From Bacteroidales bacterium UBA5326 (GTDB lineage Bacteria; Bacteroidota; Bacteroidia; Bacteroidales; UBA932), in the NCBI GenBank assembly GCA_002408205.1, contig DHQY01000015.1, positions 49,221-113,220 of the forward strand: DNA of 64,000 bases, in the 5' to 3' direction. Made by a program: the position numbers and the translations under genes. Under the pieces are notes generated by a model that saw only the letters and a program-made list of their open reading frames with translations, did no database searches and was not told the DNA's origin. Below are positions 10,127 through 18,605 of this stretch, one piece after another. Positions within the stretch are counted from its first letter, which is position 1, and each line of letters opens with the position of its first letter.

Positions 10127-11242
10127 TTATAAGTCAGCGGCAAACTCTGCAAGCCCGGAAGCAAAACGTGTCCAGCTCAGCAAGTCTTTTTCTTTGCCAA
10201 TATTACGAATAAACTCATTACGATTCAAAGAAAAAAACAGATTAATTGTCTCGGCAAGGGCTGTTGATGATAATTGCGGGACCATCAGCCCCAATCCCGG
10301 CTTTTCAATAGCCTCGCCCAGTCCGCCTACTTTTGTGGCGATCAGTGGCACCTCAAAATGACAGGCCATTGCGGTTATGCCACTCTGAGTCGCCGAACGG
10401 TAAGGCAAAATACAAACATCAGCCGCCGAGAAGAACAAAGGCACCTCGGCATCGCTGATATACCGGTTAAAAATTTTTATCCTGTCCGCATTGGGAGAAG
10501 AAGCTATCTGTTTTTCGTAACGTTCAAAAGATCCATAGCATTCTCCGCCCACGAGCAGCTGGTAACTGCCATCGAGCTTTCCGAATGCGTCAATAAGGAG
10601 GTCCAGCCCTTTATAATTTCTTATAAAACCAAAGAAAAGCAGCGTTTTCAGACGGGTGTCTATCCCCAGTTGTTTTGCGGCTTCTTCTTTATCAATACCG
10701 GCTCCGTAATGATCGTAAAGGGGATGAGGCAATATAATATTCGGAATACCTTTACGTAATGAAAGCATATCGTCCCGTACCGATTCGCTCAGACAGACAC
10801 ATCCGTCGTTTTGTTTGAGGAACCATTTGGACAGTTCCTTGTCAAACAGACGGGGTTCATGAGGAATCACATTGTCGAGGATGGAAACCACCCGGCATTT
10901 TTTCTTCAACTTCTTGGCAACAGTTCCCAGCGAAGGTGCAAAAAATGGCATCCAGTACCTCAAGAGCAACAGATCGGGATCTTTTGTGGCAATTTTGCGT
11001 GCCGTTGAGTAATACGTCAGTGGATTAATGGAATCGAGAACGTTCATGGCAGAGAACGACCAGTTTTTTTCATCCCGGTTAACATACTGGCTTTTGCCGG
11101 GAAACAATATTCCGGGATATTGGCGTGAAAAATTGTACGCCCAAACCTGATGATCTTTCTGCAGCGCATCATACAAATTGGTATTAAATTGCGCAATGCC
11201 GCCCCTGTATGGGTGGAAGGAGGATAAATAAGCTATTTTCAA
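10127..11242 (-). CDS. Glycosyltransferase, GT4-like (GT-B fold)
   Basis: 371 residues without a signal peptide. The N-terminus MKIAYLSSFHPYRGGIAQF is the first beta strand and glycine-rich acceptor loop of GT-B enzymes. The C-terminal half has LLFFGFIRNYKGLDLLIDAF and, near the end, a segment with FEVPLIATKVGGLGEAIE, the donor-nucleotide site of family 4. It probably adds a sugar to an envelope glycan at the inner face of the membrane; donor and acceptor are unknown. It heads the M3 peptidase operon. A TATCTTCG at 11267-11274, one base off the Bacteroidota -7 consensus, lies just upstream. Confidence 0.85.
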   Translation of the reverse strand: MKIAYLSSFHPYRGGIAQFNTNLYDALQKDHQVWAYNFSRQYPGILFPGKSQYVNRDEKNWSFSAMNVLDSINPLTYYSTARKIATKDPDLLLLRYWMPFFAPSLGTVAKKLKKKCRVVSILDNVIPHEPRLFDKELSKWFLKQNDGCVCLSESVRDDMLSLRKGIPNIILPHPLYDHYGAGIDKEEAAKQLGIDTRLKTLLFFGFIRNYKGLDLLIDAFGKLDGSYQLLVGGECYGSFERYEKQIASSPNADRIKIFNRYISDAEVPLFFSAADVCILPYRSATQSGITAMACHFEVPLIATKVGGLGEAIEKPGLGLMVPQLSSTALAETINLFFSLNRNEFIRNIGKEKDLLSWTRFASGLAEFAADL

Positions 11243-11283
11243 AACCGTATTTTTTATAGGAACATACGAAGATACGAAAAAAA

Positions 11284-11310
11284 GCCACCCGGTACAGGGG
11301 CGGCCTTTTT
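11284..11310 (-). terminator. Intrinsic terminator of the ribosomal protein operon
   Basis: Read on the minus strand: a seven-pair stem with one G-U wobble (gccaccc at 11284-11290 with gggcggc at 11298-11304), then a run of seven T (11277-11283). The wobble becomes an A-C mismatch on the plus strand, so the hairpin is built for minus-strand transcripts. It lies 29 bp behind the stop of rpsC. Confidence 0.8.
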
Positions 11311-11332
11311 ACTTTATAATATAGAGTTATGA

Positions 11333-12139
11333 TTATTGGCGGGGTGTTCTTTCCCTTCTTCCTCCATCCCTGCGATCTCCTCCGCGACCGTCCCTGCGGT
11401 CACCTCCGCGACGTTCTCTGCGGTCGCCGCCACCACGCCGTTCACCACGTTCGTTGCCGGACATTTTGGCGCTTCCGGCTGCTGTGGCAGCAGTACCAAT
11501 GTTGGGTGACAGATCACGCTTTCCGTATACTTCTCCGTTGCAGATCCATACTTTAATACCCAGCACGCCTACCTTAGTGTGCGCTTCAGCCAGGGCATAA
11601 TCTATGTCTGCACGGAAAGTATGCAAAGGAGTACGACCTTCTTTTAACATCTCGCGACGAGCCATTTCGGCACCGCCGAGACGACCGCCTATAAGCACCT
11701 TTATCCCCTCCGCTCCCATGCGGATGGTCGATGCCATAGCCATCTTAATGGCCCGGCGGTAAGAAACACGACCTTCAATCTGACGTGCAATATTGTTGGC
11801 AACAATAGTGGCATCGAGTTCAGGACGTTTTACTTCAAAGATATTGATCTGAACTTCCTTGTTGGATATTTTCTTTAACTCTTCTTTTAATTTATCAACC
11901 TCCTGACCACCTTTCCCGATAATAATTCCGGGACGTGCTGTATGGATGGTAACAGTAATGAGCTTAAGGGTACGCTCAATCACAACGCGTGATAAGCTGG
12001 CTTTGGCCAAACGGGTGGTAAGGTATTCACGAATCTTGGCGTCTTCGGCCAATCTTTCGGAAAAGTTCCCACACCAGCTTGAATCCCAACCACGGATGAT
12101 ACCTACTCGGTTGCTGATAGGATTTGTCTTTTGTCCCAT
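11333..12139 (-). CDS. rpsC: 30S ribosomal protein S3 with a long RGG-rich tail
   Basis: 268 residues. MGQKTNPISNR at the start and the KH-domain loop GIIIGKGGQEVDKLKEEL identify S3, which helps form the mRNA entry site of the 30S subunit. The body ends near KVWICNGEVYGKRDLSPN; then follow about 50 residues made almost only of Gly, Arg, Asp and Glu in imperfect repeats (GGDRRDGRGGDRRDGG). Tails are common in this phylum, but this one looks unusually RGG-like. It is the last gene of the cluster, one base after rplV, with a terminator behind it; rplP, its usual neighbour, is absent. Confidence 0.97.
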   Translation of the reverse strand: MGQKTNPISNRVGIIRGWDSSWCGNFSERLAEDAKIREYLTTRLAKASLSRVVIERTLKLITVTIHTARPGIIIGKGGQEVDKLKEELKKISNKEVQINIFEVKRPELDATIVANNIARQIEGRVSYRRAIKMAMASTIRMGAEGIKVLIGGRLGGAEMARREMLKEGRTPLHTFRADIDYALAEAHTKVGVLGIKVWICNGEVYGKRDLSPNIGTAATAAGSAKMSGNERGERRGGGDRRERRGGDRRDGRGGDRRDGGRRERTPRQ

Positions 12140-12140
12140 A

Positions 12141-12560
12141 TTATGCTTCTTTTACTGTTTGTTGTTTTTTATCCAATACAATAGTCACATGGTTGGAGCG
12201 TTTGCGTATACGTGCTGCACGGCCCTGGGGGGCTGTCCGGATCCTTTTTAAGGTACGGCCCTCATCAACGGTAATGCTTTTAACTATTACGTTTCCGCTT
12301 TCCAATTCTTTACGGTCTCCTTCGTTTTTGCCTTCCCAGTTAGCAATGGCAGATTTGAGAAGTTTTTCCAAACGTACGGAAGGTTGATTTTTGGTATATT
12401 TCAAAATATCCAAAGCACGGTTGACTTCAACGCCTCTTACAAGATTCGCAACAAGACGCATCTTGCGGGGTGAAGTAGGAACATCGTTCAGCTTGGCATA
12501 AGCTGTCTGTTTCCTTATTTCTTTCTGGCTTTCGGCCATTTTTCTTTTTCGAGCTCCCAT
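12141..12560 (-). CDS. rplV: 50S ribosomal protein L22
   Basis: 139 residues. VPTSPRKMRLVANLVRG and the C-terminal RIRKRSNHVTIVLD are L22 signatures. L22 lines the nascent-peptide tunnel. I keep the first ATG (MGARKRK) because Bacteroidota L22 proteins generally begin with MGARK. It lies 21 bp behind rpsS and one base before rpsC, in the universal order. Confidence 0.96.
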   Translation of the reverse strand: MGARKRKMAESQKEIRKQTAYAKLNDVPTSPRKMRLVANLVRGVEVNRALDILKYTKNQPSVRLEKLLKSAIANWEGKNEGDRKELESGNVIVKSITVDEGRTLKRIRTAPQGRAARIRKRSNHVTIVLDKKQQTVKEA

Positions 12561-12581
12561 TAGTGTTCTCCTTTAAAACTT

Positions 12582-12848
12582 TTAACGATTGCCCGAGTGA
12601 CCCCTGAAGTTACGGGTGGGCGCAAATTCACCAAATTTATGACCGACCATATTTTCGGTTACATACACCGGAATAAATTTGTTTCCGTTATGCACGGCAA
12701 CCGTATGGCCTACAAAGTCGGGAGAGATCACGCTGGCGCGGGACCATGTCTTGAGGACTTCTTTCTTTAATGTGCCTTCATTCATTGCAATGACTCTTTT
12801 TTCGAGATGCGCTTCAATGAAGGGACCTTTTTTTAATGAACGACTCAT
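12582..12848 (-). CDS. rpsS: 30S ribosomal protein S19
   Basis: 88 residues, the standard length. MSRSLKKGPF at the start and VGHKFGEFAPTRNFRGH near the end are diagnostic. S19 sits in the head of the small subunit with S13. It follows rplB after 18 bp in the conserved S10-operon order. Confidence 0.97.
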   Translation of the reverse strand: MSRSLKKGPFIEAHLEKRVIAMNEGTLKKEVLKTWSRASVISPDFVGHTVAVHNGNKFIPVYVTENMVGHKFGEFAPTRNFRGHSGNR

Positions 12849-12866
12849 AATGCAAAATTTATCCGG

Positions 12867-13694
12867 TTATTTTTTTCTTCTATCTTCAACAATGAATTTC
12901 TTAGAATTCTTTTTAGGATTACGTGTCTTATATCCTTTTGCGGGTAATCCCTTACGTGAACGGGGATGACCGCCGGATGCGCGTCCTTCACCACCACCCA
13001 TCGGGTGATCTACAGGGTTCATAGCCACACCACGGTTGCGGGGACGACGTCCAAGCCAGCGTTTTCTACCGGCTTTCCCGTGTTTTTCCAGACTGTGGTC
13101 GGGGTTGGAAACAGTACCGACTGTAGCGCGGCAGGTAATCAAAACCATACGCGTTTCGCCTGAGGGCAGGCGGAGAATGGCATGATTTCCTTCACGGGCC
13201 GTTAACTGAGCATATGAACCGGCGCTACGTGCCATGGCGGCACCCTGACCGGGACGTAACTCAACATTATGAACCAGAGTTCCAAGAGGAATTTCGGACA
13301 GAAGCAGCGTGTTGCCCACTTCGGGAGCGACACCGGGACCGGATTCAATGGTTTGTCCGACTTTCAGACCGTTGGGAGCGATTATGTAACGCTTTTCACC
13401 GTCTGCATAAGCAACCAGGGCAATGCGTGCACTGCGGTTGGGGTCGTATTCGATCGTCTTGACGGTTGCGGGAAAATTGTCTTTATTACGCAAGAAATCA
13501 ACTACACGGTATTGACGTTTGTGCCCGCCGCCAATATAGCGCATGGTCATCTTACCCTGGTTGTTGCGACCACCCGAACTTTTTATGGGAGCAAGCAGGG
13601 ATTTGTCGGGAACAGTGCAGGTGACATCGTCAAATGCGCTTATAATTTTATGTCTTTGACCGGGAGTTACCGGTTTAAATTTACGTACTGCCAT
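12867..13694 (-). CDS. rplB: 50S ribosomal protein L2
   Basis: 275 residues. MAVRKFKPVTPGQRHK at the start and the C-terminal GVAMNPVDHPMGGGEG loop, which includes the conserved His near the peptidyl-transferase centre, identify L2. The gene begins three bases after rplW. Length and order are normal. Confidence 0.97.
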   Translation of the reverse strand: MAVRKFKPVTPGQRHKIISAFDDVTCTVPDKSLLAPIKSSGGRNNQGKMTMRYIGGGHKRQYRVVDFLRNKDNFPATVKTIEYDPNRSARIALVAYADGEKRYIIAPNGLKVGQTIESGPGVAPEVGNTLLLSEIPLGTLVHNVELRPGQGAAMARSAGSYAQLTAREGNHAILRLPSGETRMVLITCRATVGTVSNPDHSLEKHGKAGRKRWLGRRPRNRGVAMNPVDHPMGGGEGRASGGHPRSRKGLPAKGYKTRNPKKNSKKFIVEDRRKK

Positions 13695-13697
13695 AGC

Positions 13698-13988
13698 TTA
13701 AATATTGCTGTAGAAATCAATTTTGTCTTCACCTGCCAGCGTAATGTACGCTTTCTTGAAGTGATTGGCACGTCCGGTAAGGAATCCTGCCTTAGTATAA
13801 CGGCTTTTACGTTTTCCGTGGTAGTTAACGGTGTTAACATCAACAACGGATACGCCGTACATTGTCTCAACCGCTTGCTTGATCTGCAATTTGTTGGCTT
13901 TGCGGTCAACAAGAAATCCGTAACGATTCAATTTCTCGCCCTGAATCGTCATTTTTTCGGTAATTAAAGGCTTTATCAATATATTCAT
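13698..13988 (-). CDS. rplW: 50S ribosomal protein L23
   Basis: 96 residues. The start LIKPLITEKMT and the central YGFLVDRKANKLQIKQAVE helix are L23 features. L23 lies at the tunnel exit and docks trigger factor and SRP. It is two bases behind rplD. Confidence 0.96.
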   Translation of the reverse strand: MNILIKPLITEKMTIQGEKLNRYGFLVDRKANKLQIKQAVETMYGVSVVDVNTVNYHGKRKSRYTKAGFLTGRANHFKKAYITLAGEDKIDFYSNI

Positions 13989-13990
13989 CG

Positions 13991-14632
13991 CTAGGCAGAT
14001 TGAATGGTCCCTAATTGTTCGTTAAGAATATTCTCAACACCTTCAATAAGAATAAGAGACTGGGCATTGAGCACATCATAAGTGGTAAGTTCGTTTACGG
14101 TCACCACTTTAACTCTGTCTAAATTACGGGACGACAGGTAAATATTGTTGATATTATCGGGAAGCACCATAAGGATCTTCTTGCCTTCTACTTTCAGGTT
14201 CCTGCAGATAGCAATAAAATCTTTTGTTTTGGGAACTTCCATGTTGAAAGGCTCAAGAATGGTAATGGCTTGTTCCTGGGCTTTGTATGTCAAAGCGGAA
14301 CGACGTGCCAACTGTTTGAGCTTTCTGTTCAGTTTGAAACGGTAATCTCTTGGCTGGGGACCGAAAATACGGCCGCCCCCGACATAGATACCGGCCTTGA
14401 GACTGCCATGACGCGCACCGCCCGATCCTTTCTGACGGATCAGTTTTTTGGTACTGTGTGCAATCTCCCAACGTTCTTTGGTTTTATGGGTCCCCTGACG
14501 CTGATTGGCAAGATATTGCTTAACATCCAGGTAGACAGCGTGGTTATTCGGTTCAATGCCGAATACGGAATCGTCCAGAACAACTTTTTTTCCGGAATCC
14601 TGACCGTCTATTTTATAAACTGAGATTTCCAT
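13991..14632 (-). CDS. rplD: 50S ribosomal protein L4
   Basis: 213 residues. The Arg/Gly-rich loop with KGSGGARHGS and GGGRIFGPQPRDY reaches into the exit tunnel in L4 proteins. In enterobacteria L4 represses its own operon through a leader hairpin; I see no comparable leader here. It is three bases behind rplC. Confidence 0.96.
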   Translation of the reverse strand: MEISVYKIDGQDSGKKVVLDDSVFGIEPNNHAVYLDVKQYLANQRQGTHKTKERWEIAHSTKKLIRQKGSGGARHGSLKAGIYVGGGRIFGPQPRDYRFKLNRKLKQLARRSALTYKAQEQAITILEPFNMEVPKTKDFIAICRNLKVEGKKILMVLPDNINNIYLSSRNLDRVKVVTVNELTTYDVLNAQSLILIEGVENILNEQLGTIQSA

Positions 14633-14635
14633 TGA

Positions 14636-15268
14636 CTATTCCTCCACAATTACATAAGAACCATTAGCTCCGGGAACAGAACCTTTTACAATAAGCAGGT
14701 TGTTCTCGGGGACAATCTTAATTACCCTGAGATTTAACATTTTAACTCTGTCTCCTCCCATACGGCCCGCAAGACGTTTTCCTTTGAAAACACGGGATGG
14801 CCAGGAAGATGCTCCCATAGAACCGGGGGCACGGAGCCGGTTATGTTGACCGTGTGTCTGACCTCCGACCCCTGCGAATCCATGGCGTCTCACGACACCC
14901 TGGAATCCTTTTCCTTTGGAAATTCCGGTAACGTCTGCCCAGTCGATGAGTGCAGACGGATCAAAAATGTCAGTTATGGTCACAGTGTCACCTAATTGCA
15001 AGTTTCTTTTGAAGTCATTGGAGAACTCCACCAGTTTGCGTTTAGGGGTGGTATTTGCCTTTTTAAAATGGCCCTTAAGAGCCGCGCTGGTGTGTTTCTC
15101 TTTTTTCTCGTCATAGGCAAGTTGTACGGCGGCATAACCATCTCGTTCTTCCGTACGGATTTGCGTAACTACACACGGACCAGCCTCAATAACAGTACAA
15201 GGAATGTTCTTCCCGGTGCTGTCGAAAACGGAAGTCATTCCGATTTTCTTTCCAATTAATCCAGGCAT
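14636..15268 (-). CDS. rplC: 50S ribosomal protein L3
   Basis: 210 residues. MPGLIGKKIGMTSVF at the start and GVGGQTHGQHNRLRAPGSMGASSWPSR in the central loop are typical of L3, here split for readability: the GGQTHGQ and GSMGASSWP parts are the key ones. L3 binds near the end of 23S rRNA and nucleates 50S assembly. It is the first gene of this cluster. The S10 gene rpsJ, which normally precedes it, is missing: only 94 bp and a promoter separate it from the end of carB. Confidence 0.96.
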   Translation of the reverse strand: MPGLIGKKIGMTSVFDSTGKNIPCTVIEAGPCVVTQIRTEERDGYAAVQLAYDEKKEKHTSAALKGHFKKANTTPKRKLVEFSNDFKRNLQLGDTVTITDIFDPSALIDWADVTGISKGKGFQGVVRRHGFAGVGGQTHGQHNRLRAPGSMGASSWPSRVFKGKRLAGRMGGDRVKMLNLRVIKIVPENNLLIVKGSVPGANGSYVIVEE

Positions 15269-15328
15269 TGGTTGTTAATTTGGTGTTTATCAATAAAATG
15301 AACTTATTCCGCAGAAATTTGCGGGCTG

Positions 15329-15362
15329 CAAAGATAGCCGTAATTTTCTTAAATGCAAAAAA
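15329..15362 (-). promoter_or_regulatory. Promoter of the rplC-rpsC operon
   Basis: On the minus strand a TTTTTTG (-33 element, 15356-15362) is followed after 19 bp by TATCTTTG (-7 element, 15329-15336). This is an excellent match to the Bacteroidota housekeeping promoter. It directly abuts the carB stop codon and gives a leader of about 55 nt before rplC. Confidence 0.8.
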
Positions 15363-18300
15363 TTAATATTCTTTCCAGCTCTTAATTTGAATATCATCAA
15401 CGGAAAGGGAACAGAAAGCAGTAATAAAAGCATCTGCCAGCCTTGCATTAGTCAGCAGGGGGATATTCAGATCAATGGCGGCCCGCCTTATCTTATAACC
15501 GTTATCCAGTTCGCCCGATGTCAGGTCCCGCGGAATATTCACCACAAGGTCTATTTGTTTATTATGGAGCATTTGAAGAGCCTGGGGCTTTTTCCCTTCT
15601 TCGCTGGGCCAGTATACAAGTGTGCTTGGAATGTGGTTTTCTTCAAGAAAATGGTGTGTTCCGCCGGTTGCAAACAGGTTGAATCCTTTTTCATACAGGA
15701 GACGGGCCGCATTGAGCATATCTACCTTTTGCCGGGGGGTACCGGTCGATAAAAGAATATTCTTTTTGGGAATACGGTATCCTACTGCAAGCATGCTCTT
15801 AAGAATAGCTTCCAGCGTATCATCGGCCAGACAGCCCACTTCTCCCGTGGAAGCCATATCCACTCCCAGGACAGGATCTGCTTTTTGCAAACGGTTGAAA
15901 GAAAACTGAGAAGCCTTGATTCCTACGTAATCCAGATCGAATTCATTTTTGTCCGGACGCTCCACAGGCAGACCCAGCATGATCCGGGTTGCCATTTCAA
16001 TAAAATTGATCTTCAGAACTTTGCTTACAAAAGGAAAACTTCTGGAAGCGCGCAGATTGCATTCTATTACCTTAATCTCATTACCTTTGGCAAGATATTG
16101 TATATTAAATGGTCCCGATATATGTAATTCCCTGGCAATCTGGCGGCTTACTCTTTTTATACGGCGCATGGTCTCGACATATAGTTTCTGGGGAGGAAAC
16201 TGGATGGTGGCATCGCCGCTGTGCACTCCGGCAAACTCCACGTGTTCGCTTATGGCATAGGCTATGATCTCACCGTCGCGGGCTACAGCATCCATTTCCA
16301 CTTCTTTGGCATTTTCAATGAATTGGCTTACGACCACGGGATGCTGCTTGCTCACATTCGCGGCCAGTTTAAGGAACCGTTCCATTTCACCGTGATTGGA
16401 ACACACATTCATGGCCGCTCCGCTGAGTACATAACTGGGTCTTACCAGGACGGGATAACCTACTTCGTTTACAAAGGCATCAATTTCACCGAGGGAAGAC
16501 AACTCTTTCCAGCGGGGCTGGTCAACGCCAATCCGGTCAAGCATGGCCGAGAATTTGTGCCGGTCTTCGGCATTATCAATATATTTAGCCTCCGTGCCGA
16601 GGATGGGAACTTTTTGTGCATCAAGGGCCATGGCCAGGTTATTGGGTATCTGGCCTCCGGTAGAGAGAACCACGCCCCTGGGAGATTCCAGTTCAATAAT
16701 ATCCATCACCCTTTCAAAAGTCAGCTCGTCAAAATAGAGCCGGTCGCACATATCGTAGTCGGTAGAAACGGTTTCCGGATTGTAATTGATCATTACAGAA
16801 CGCCAGCCTTCCTTGCGAATAGTCAACAGCGCCTGCACACCGCACCAGTCAAATTCAACGGAACTCCCAATGCGGTAGGCTCCGGAGCCCAATACAACAA
16901 TGGACCGTTCGTCCTTTTCATAATCAATATCATGAGTCACCCCTCCGTAAGTCAGGTACAGGTAATTGGTCTGGGCCGGGTATTCGGCGGCCAGGGTGTC
17001 AATCTGTTTTACCACCGGCAAAATGCCCAGCGCTTTTCTTATCGCCCTTATTTTATGAGGACTTTCGTTATCCATTTTCTCTTTCCAAAAAGCACGTGCG
17101 ATCTGAAAATCGGAGAAGCCCTGGCGCTTGGCCAGACGAAGCAGTTCAATCTCCTGTCCGCCCCAATTACTGCATGTTTCATCGGAAGGCGGGGTCAGCG
17201 TTTCCAGCGCAGTACCTGTTTTAAAGATCAATTCCAGCTTTTGGAGGAACCACCGGTCAATTTTGGTCAGCTCGTATATCTGGTCAATCGTATAACCGGC
17301 ACGCATTGCCTTGCTTATTACAAAAATACGCATATCGGTGGGTTCGCGTAAGGCTTTGTCTATATCTTCAATAACCAGCTCCTTGTTCTCCACGAATCCA
17401 TGCATGCCCTGGCCTATCATACGTAACCCTTTCTGTATGGTTTCCTCAAAGGTCCTTCCAATGGCCATCACCTCGCCCACAGACTTCATGCTGCTGCCGA
17501 TCTCCTTGGCAATACCGTGAAATTTACCCAGGTCCCAGCGGGGAATTTTGCAGACAACGTAATCGAGTGCGGGCTCAAAAAAGGCCGGTGTGGTACGTGT
17601 AACCGAATTCTTAAGTTCGTGCAATCCATAACCAAGCGCCAGTTTTGCCGCAACAAAAGCAAGCGGATAACCGGTTGCTTTCGAAGCAAGGGCGGAAGAA
17701 CGACTCAGTCTGGCGTTCACTTCTATAACCCGGTAATCCTCGCTTTCTACATCAAATGCATACTGGATGTTGCATTCACCCACAATACCAATATGGCGAA
17801 TAATCCTGATAGCCATTTCACGCAGGTGCTGACATTCGGTGTCGGTAAGAGTTTGCGTGGGCGCCACCACAATACTTTCCCCGGTATGGATACCCAGCGG
17901 GTCAAAATTCTCCATGTTACATACGGTAATACAGTTATTGTATTTATCCCGTACCACTTCATATTCAATCTCCTTCCAGCCTTTCAGGCTTTTTTCCACC
18001 AGCACCTGAGACGCAAAGGCAAAGGATTTTTCCGCAAGGATTTCCAATTCTTTTTCATTGTCACAAAAACCCGAGCCCAAGCCTCCGAGTGCATAAGCAG
18101 CCCTCAGGATGACGGGGTATCCGAGATCGGCAGCCGCTTTTTTGGCGTCCTCCAAAGAATTAACTGCAGTGCTTTTTATTGTTTTTATATTAATTTCATC
18201 GAGTTTGCGCACAAACAGTTCGCGGTCTTCGGTATCTATGATGGCCTCGATGGGCGTACCTAACACCTGTACACCGTATTTTTCAAAAACTCCCATCCGG

Positions 18301-18599
18301 TGGAGTTCGACCCCGCAGTTCAATGCAGTTTGTCCCCCGAAGGCCAGAAATATACCCTGGGGACGTTCTTTTTTTATGACTTTCTCGACAAAAAAAGGAG
18401 TAACCGGGAGAAAGTAAACGGTATCTGCCACCCCTTCCGAAGTTTGCACAGTTGCAATGTTCGGATTGATCAACACCGTCTCAATACCTTCTTCTCTGAC
18501 CGCTTTTAAAGCCTGCGATCCGGAATAGTCAAACTCTCCGGCTTCACCTATTTTGAGTGCTCCGGAACCGAGCACAAGTATTTTTCTGATCTGCTGCAT
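15363..18599 (-). CDS. carB: Carbamoyl-phosphate synthase, large (synthetase) subunit
   Basis: 1078 residues, the full family length. Two homologous halves each begin with a glycine-rich start (KILVLGSGALKIGEAGEFDYSG, and VVLGSGAYRIGSSVEFDWCG near residue 565) and hold an ATP-grasp domain; the last about 130 residues are the MGS-like allosteric domain. With CarA it makes carbamoyl phosphate from ammonia, bicarbonate and two ATP, for pyrimidine and arginine synthesis in the cytosol. carA ends six bases upstream, so the two are co-translated. Confidence 0.97.
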   Translation of the reverse strand: MQQIRKILVLGSGALKIGEAGEFDYSGSQALKAVREEGIETVLINPNIATVQTSEGVADTVYFLPVTPFFVEKVIKKERPQGIFLAFGGQTALNCGVELHRMGVFEKYGVQVLGTPIEAIIDTEDRELFVRKLDEINIKTIKSTAVNSLEDAKKAAADLGYPVILRAAYALGGLGSGFCDNEKELEILAEKSFAFASQVLVEKSLKGWKEIEYEVVRDKYNNCITVCNMENFDPLGIHTGESIVVAPTQTLTDTECQHLREMAIRIIRHIGIVGECNIQYAFDVESEDYRVIEVNARLSRSSALASKATGYPLAFVAAKLALGYGLHELKNSVTRTTPAFFEPALDYVVCKIPRWDLGKFHGIAKEIGSSMKSVGEVMAIGRTFEETIQKGLRMIGQGMHGFVENKELVIEDIDKALREPTDMRIFVISKAMRAGYTIDQIYELTKIDRWFLQKLELIFKTGTALETLTPPSDETCSNWGGQEIELLRLAKRQGFSDFQIARAFWKEKMDNESPHKIRAIRKALGILPVVKQIDTLAAEYPAQTNYLYLTYGGVTHDIDYEKDERSIVVLGSGAYRIGSSVEFDWCGVQALLTIRKEGWRSVMINYNPETVSTDYDMCDRLYFDELTFERVMDIIELESPRGVVLSTGGQIPNNLAMALDAQKVPILGTEAKYIDNAEDRHKFSAMLDRIGVDQPRWKELSSLGEIDAFVNEVGYPVLVRPSYVLSGAAMNVCSNHGEMERFLKLAANVSKQHPVVVSQFIENAKEVEMDAVARDGEIIAYAISEHVEFAGVHSGDATIQFPPQKLYVETMRRIKRVSRQIARELHISGPFNIQYLAKGNEIKVIECNLRASRSFPFVSKVLKINFIEMATRIMLGLPVERPDKNEFDLDYVGIKASQFSFNRLQKADPVLGVDMASTGEVGCLADDTLEAILKSMLAVGYRIPKKNILLSTGTPRQKVDMLNAARLLYEKGFNLFATGGTHHFLEENHIPSTLVYWPSEEGKKPQALQMLHNKQIDLVVNIPRDLTSGELDNGYKIRRAAIDLNIPLLTNARLADAFITAFCSLSVDDIQIKSWKEY

Positions 18600-18605
18600 A
18601 GCGTG

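Noticed and set aside
13269..13967. 232-codon frame opposite rplB and rplW
   Set aside because: Shadow of ribosomal protein genes whose minus-strand frames are certain.
15269..15362. L4-binding leader of the S10 type before rplC
   Set aside because: The leader is only about 55 nt with one short hairpin (CCGCA/TGCGG); nothing like the enterobacterial S10 leader.
16221..17351. 376-codon frame opposite carB
   Set aside because: Mirror frame of a conserved gene, no start signal and no domain.
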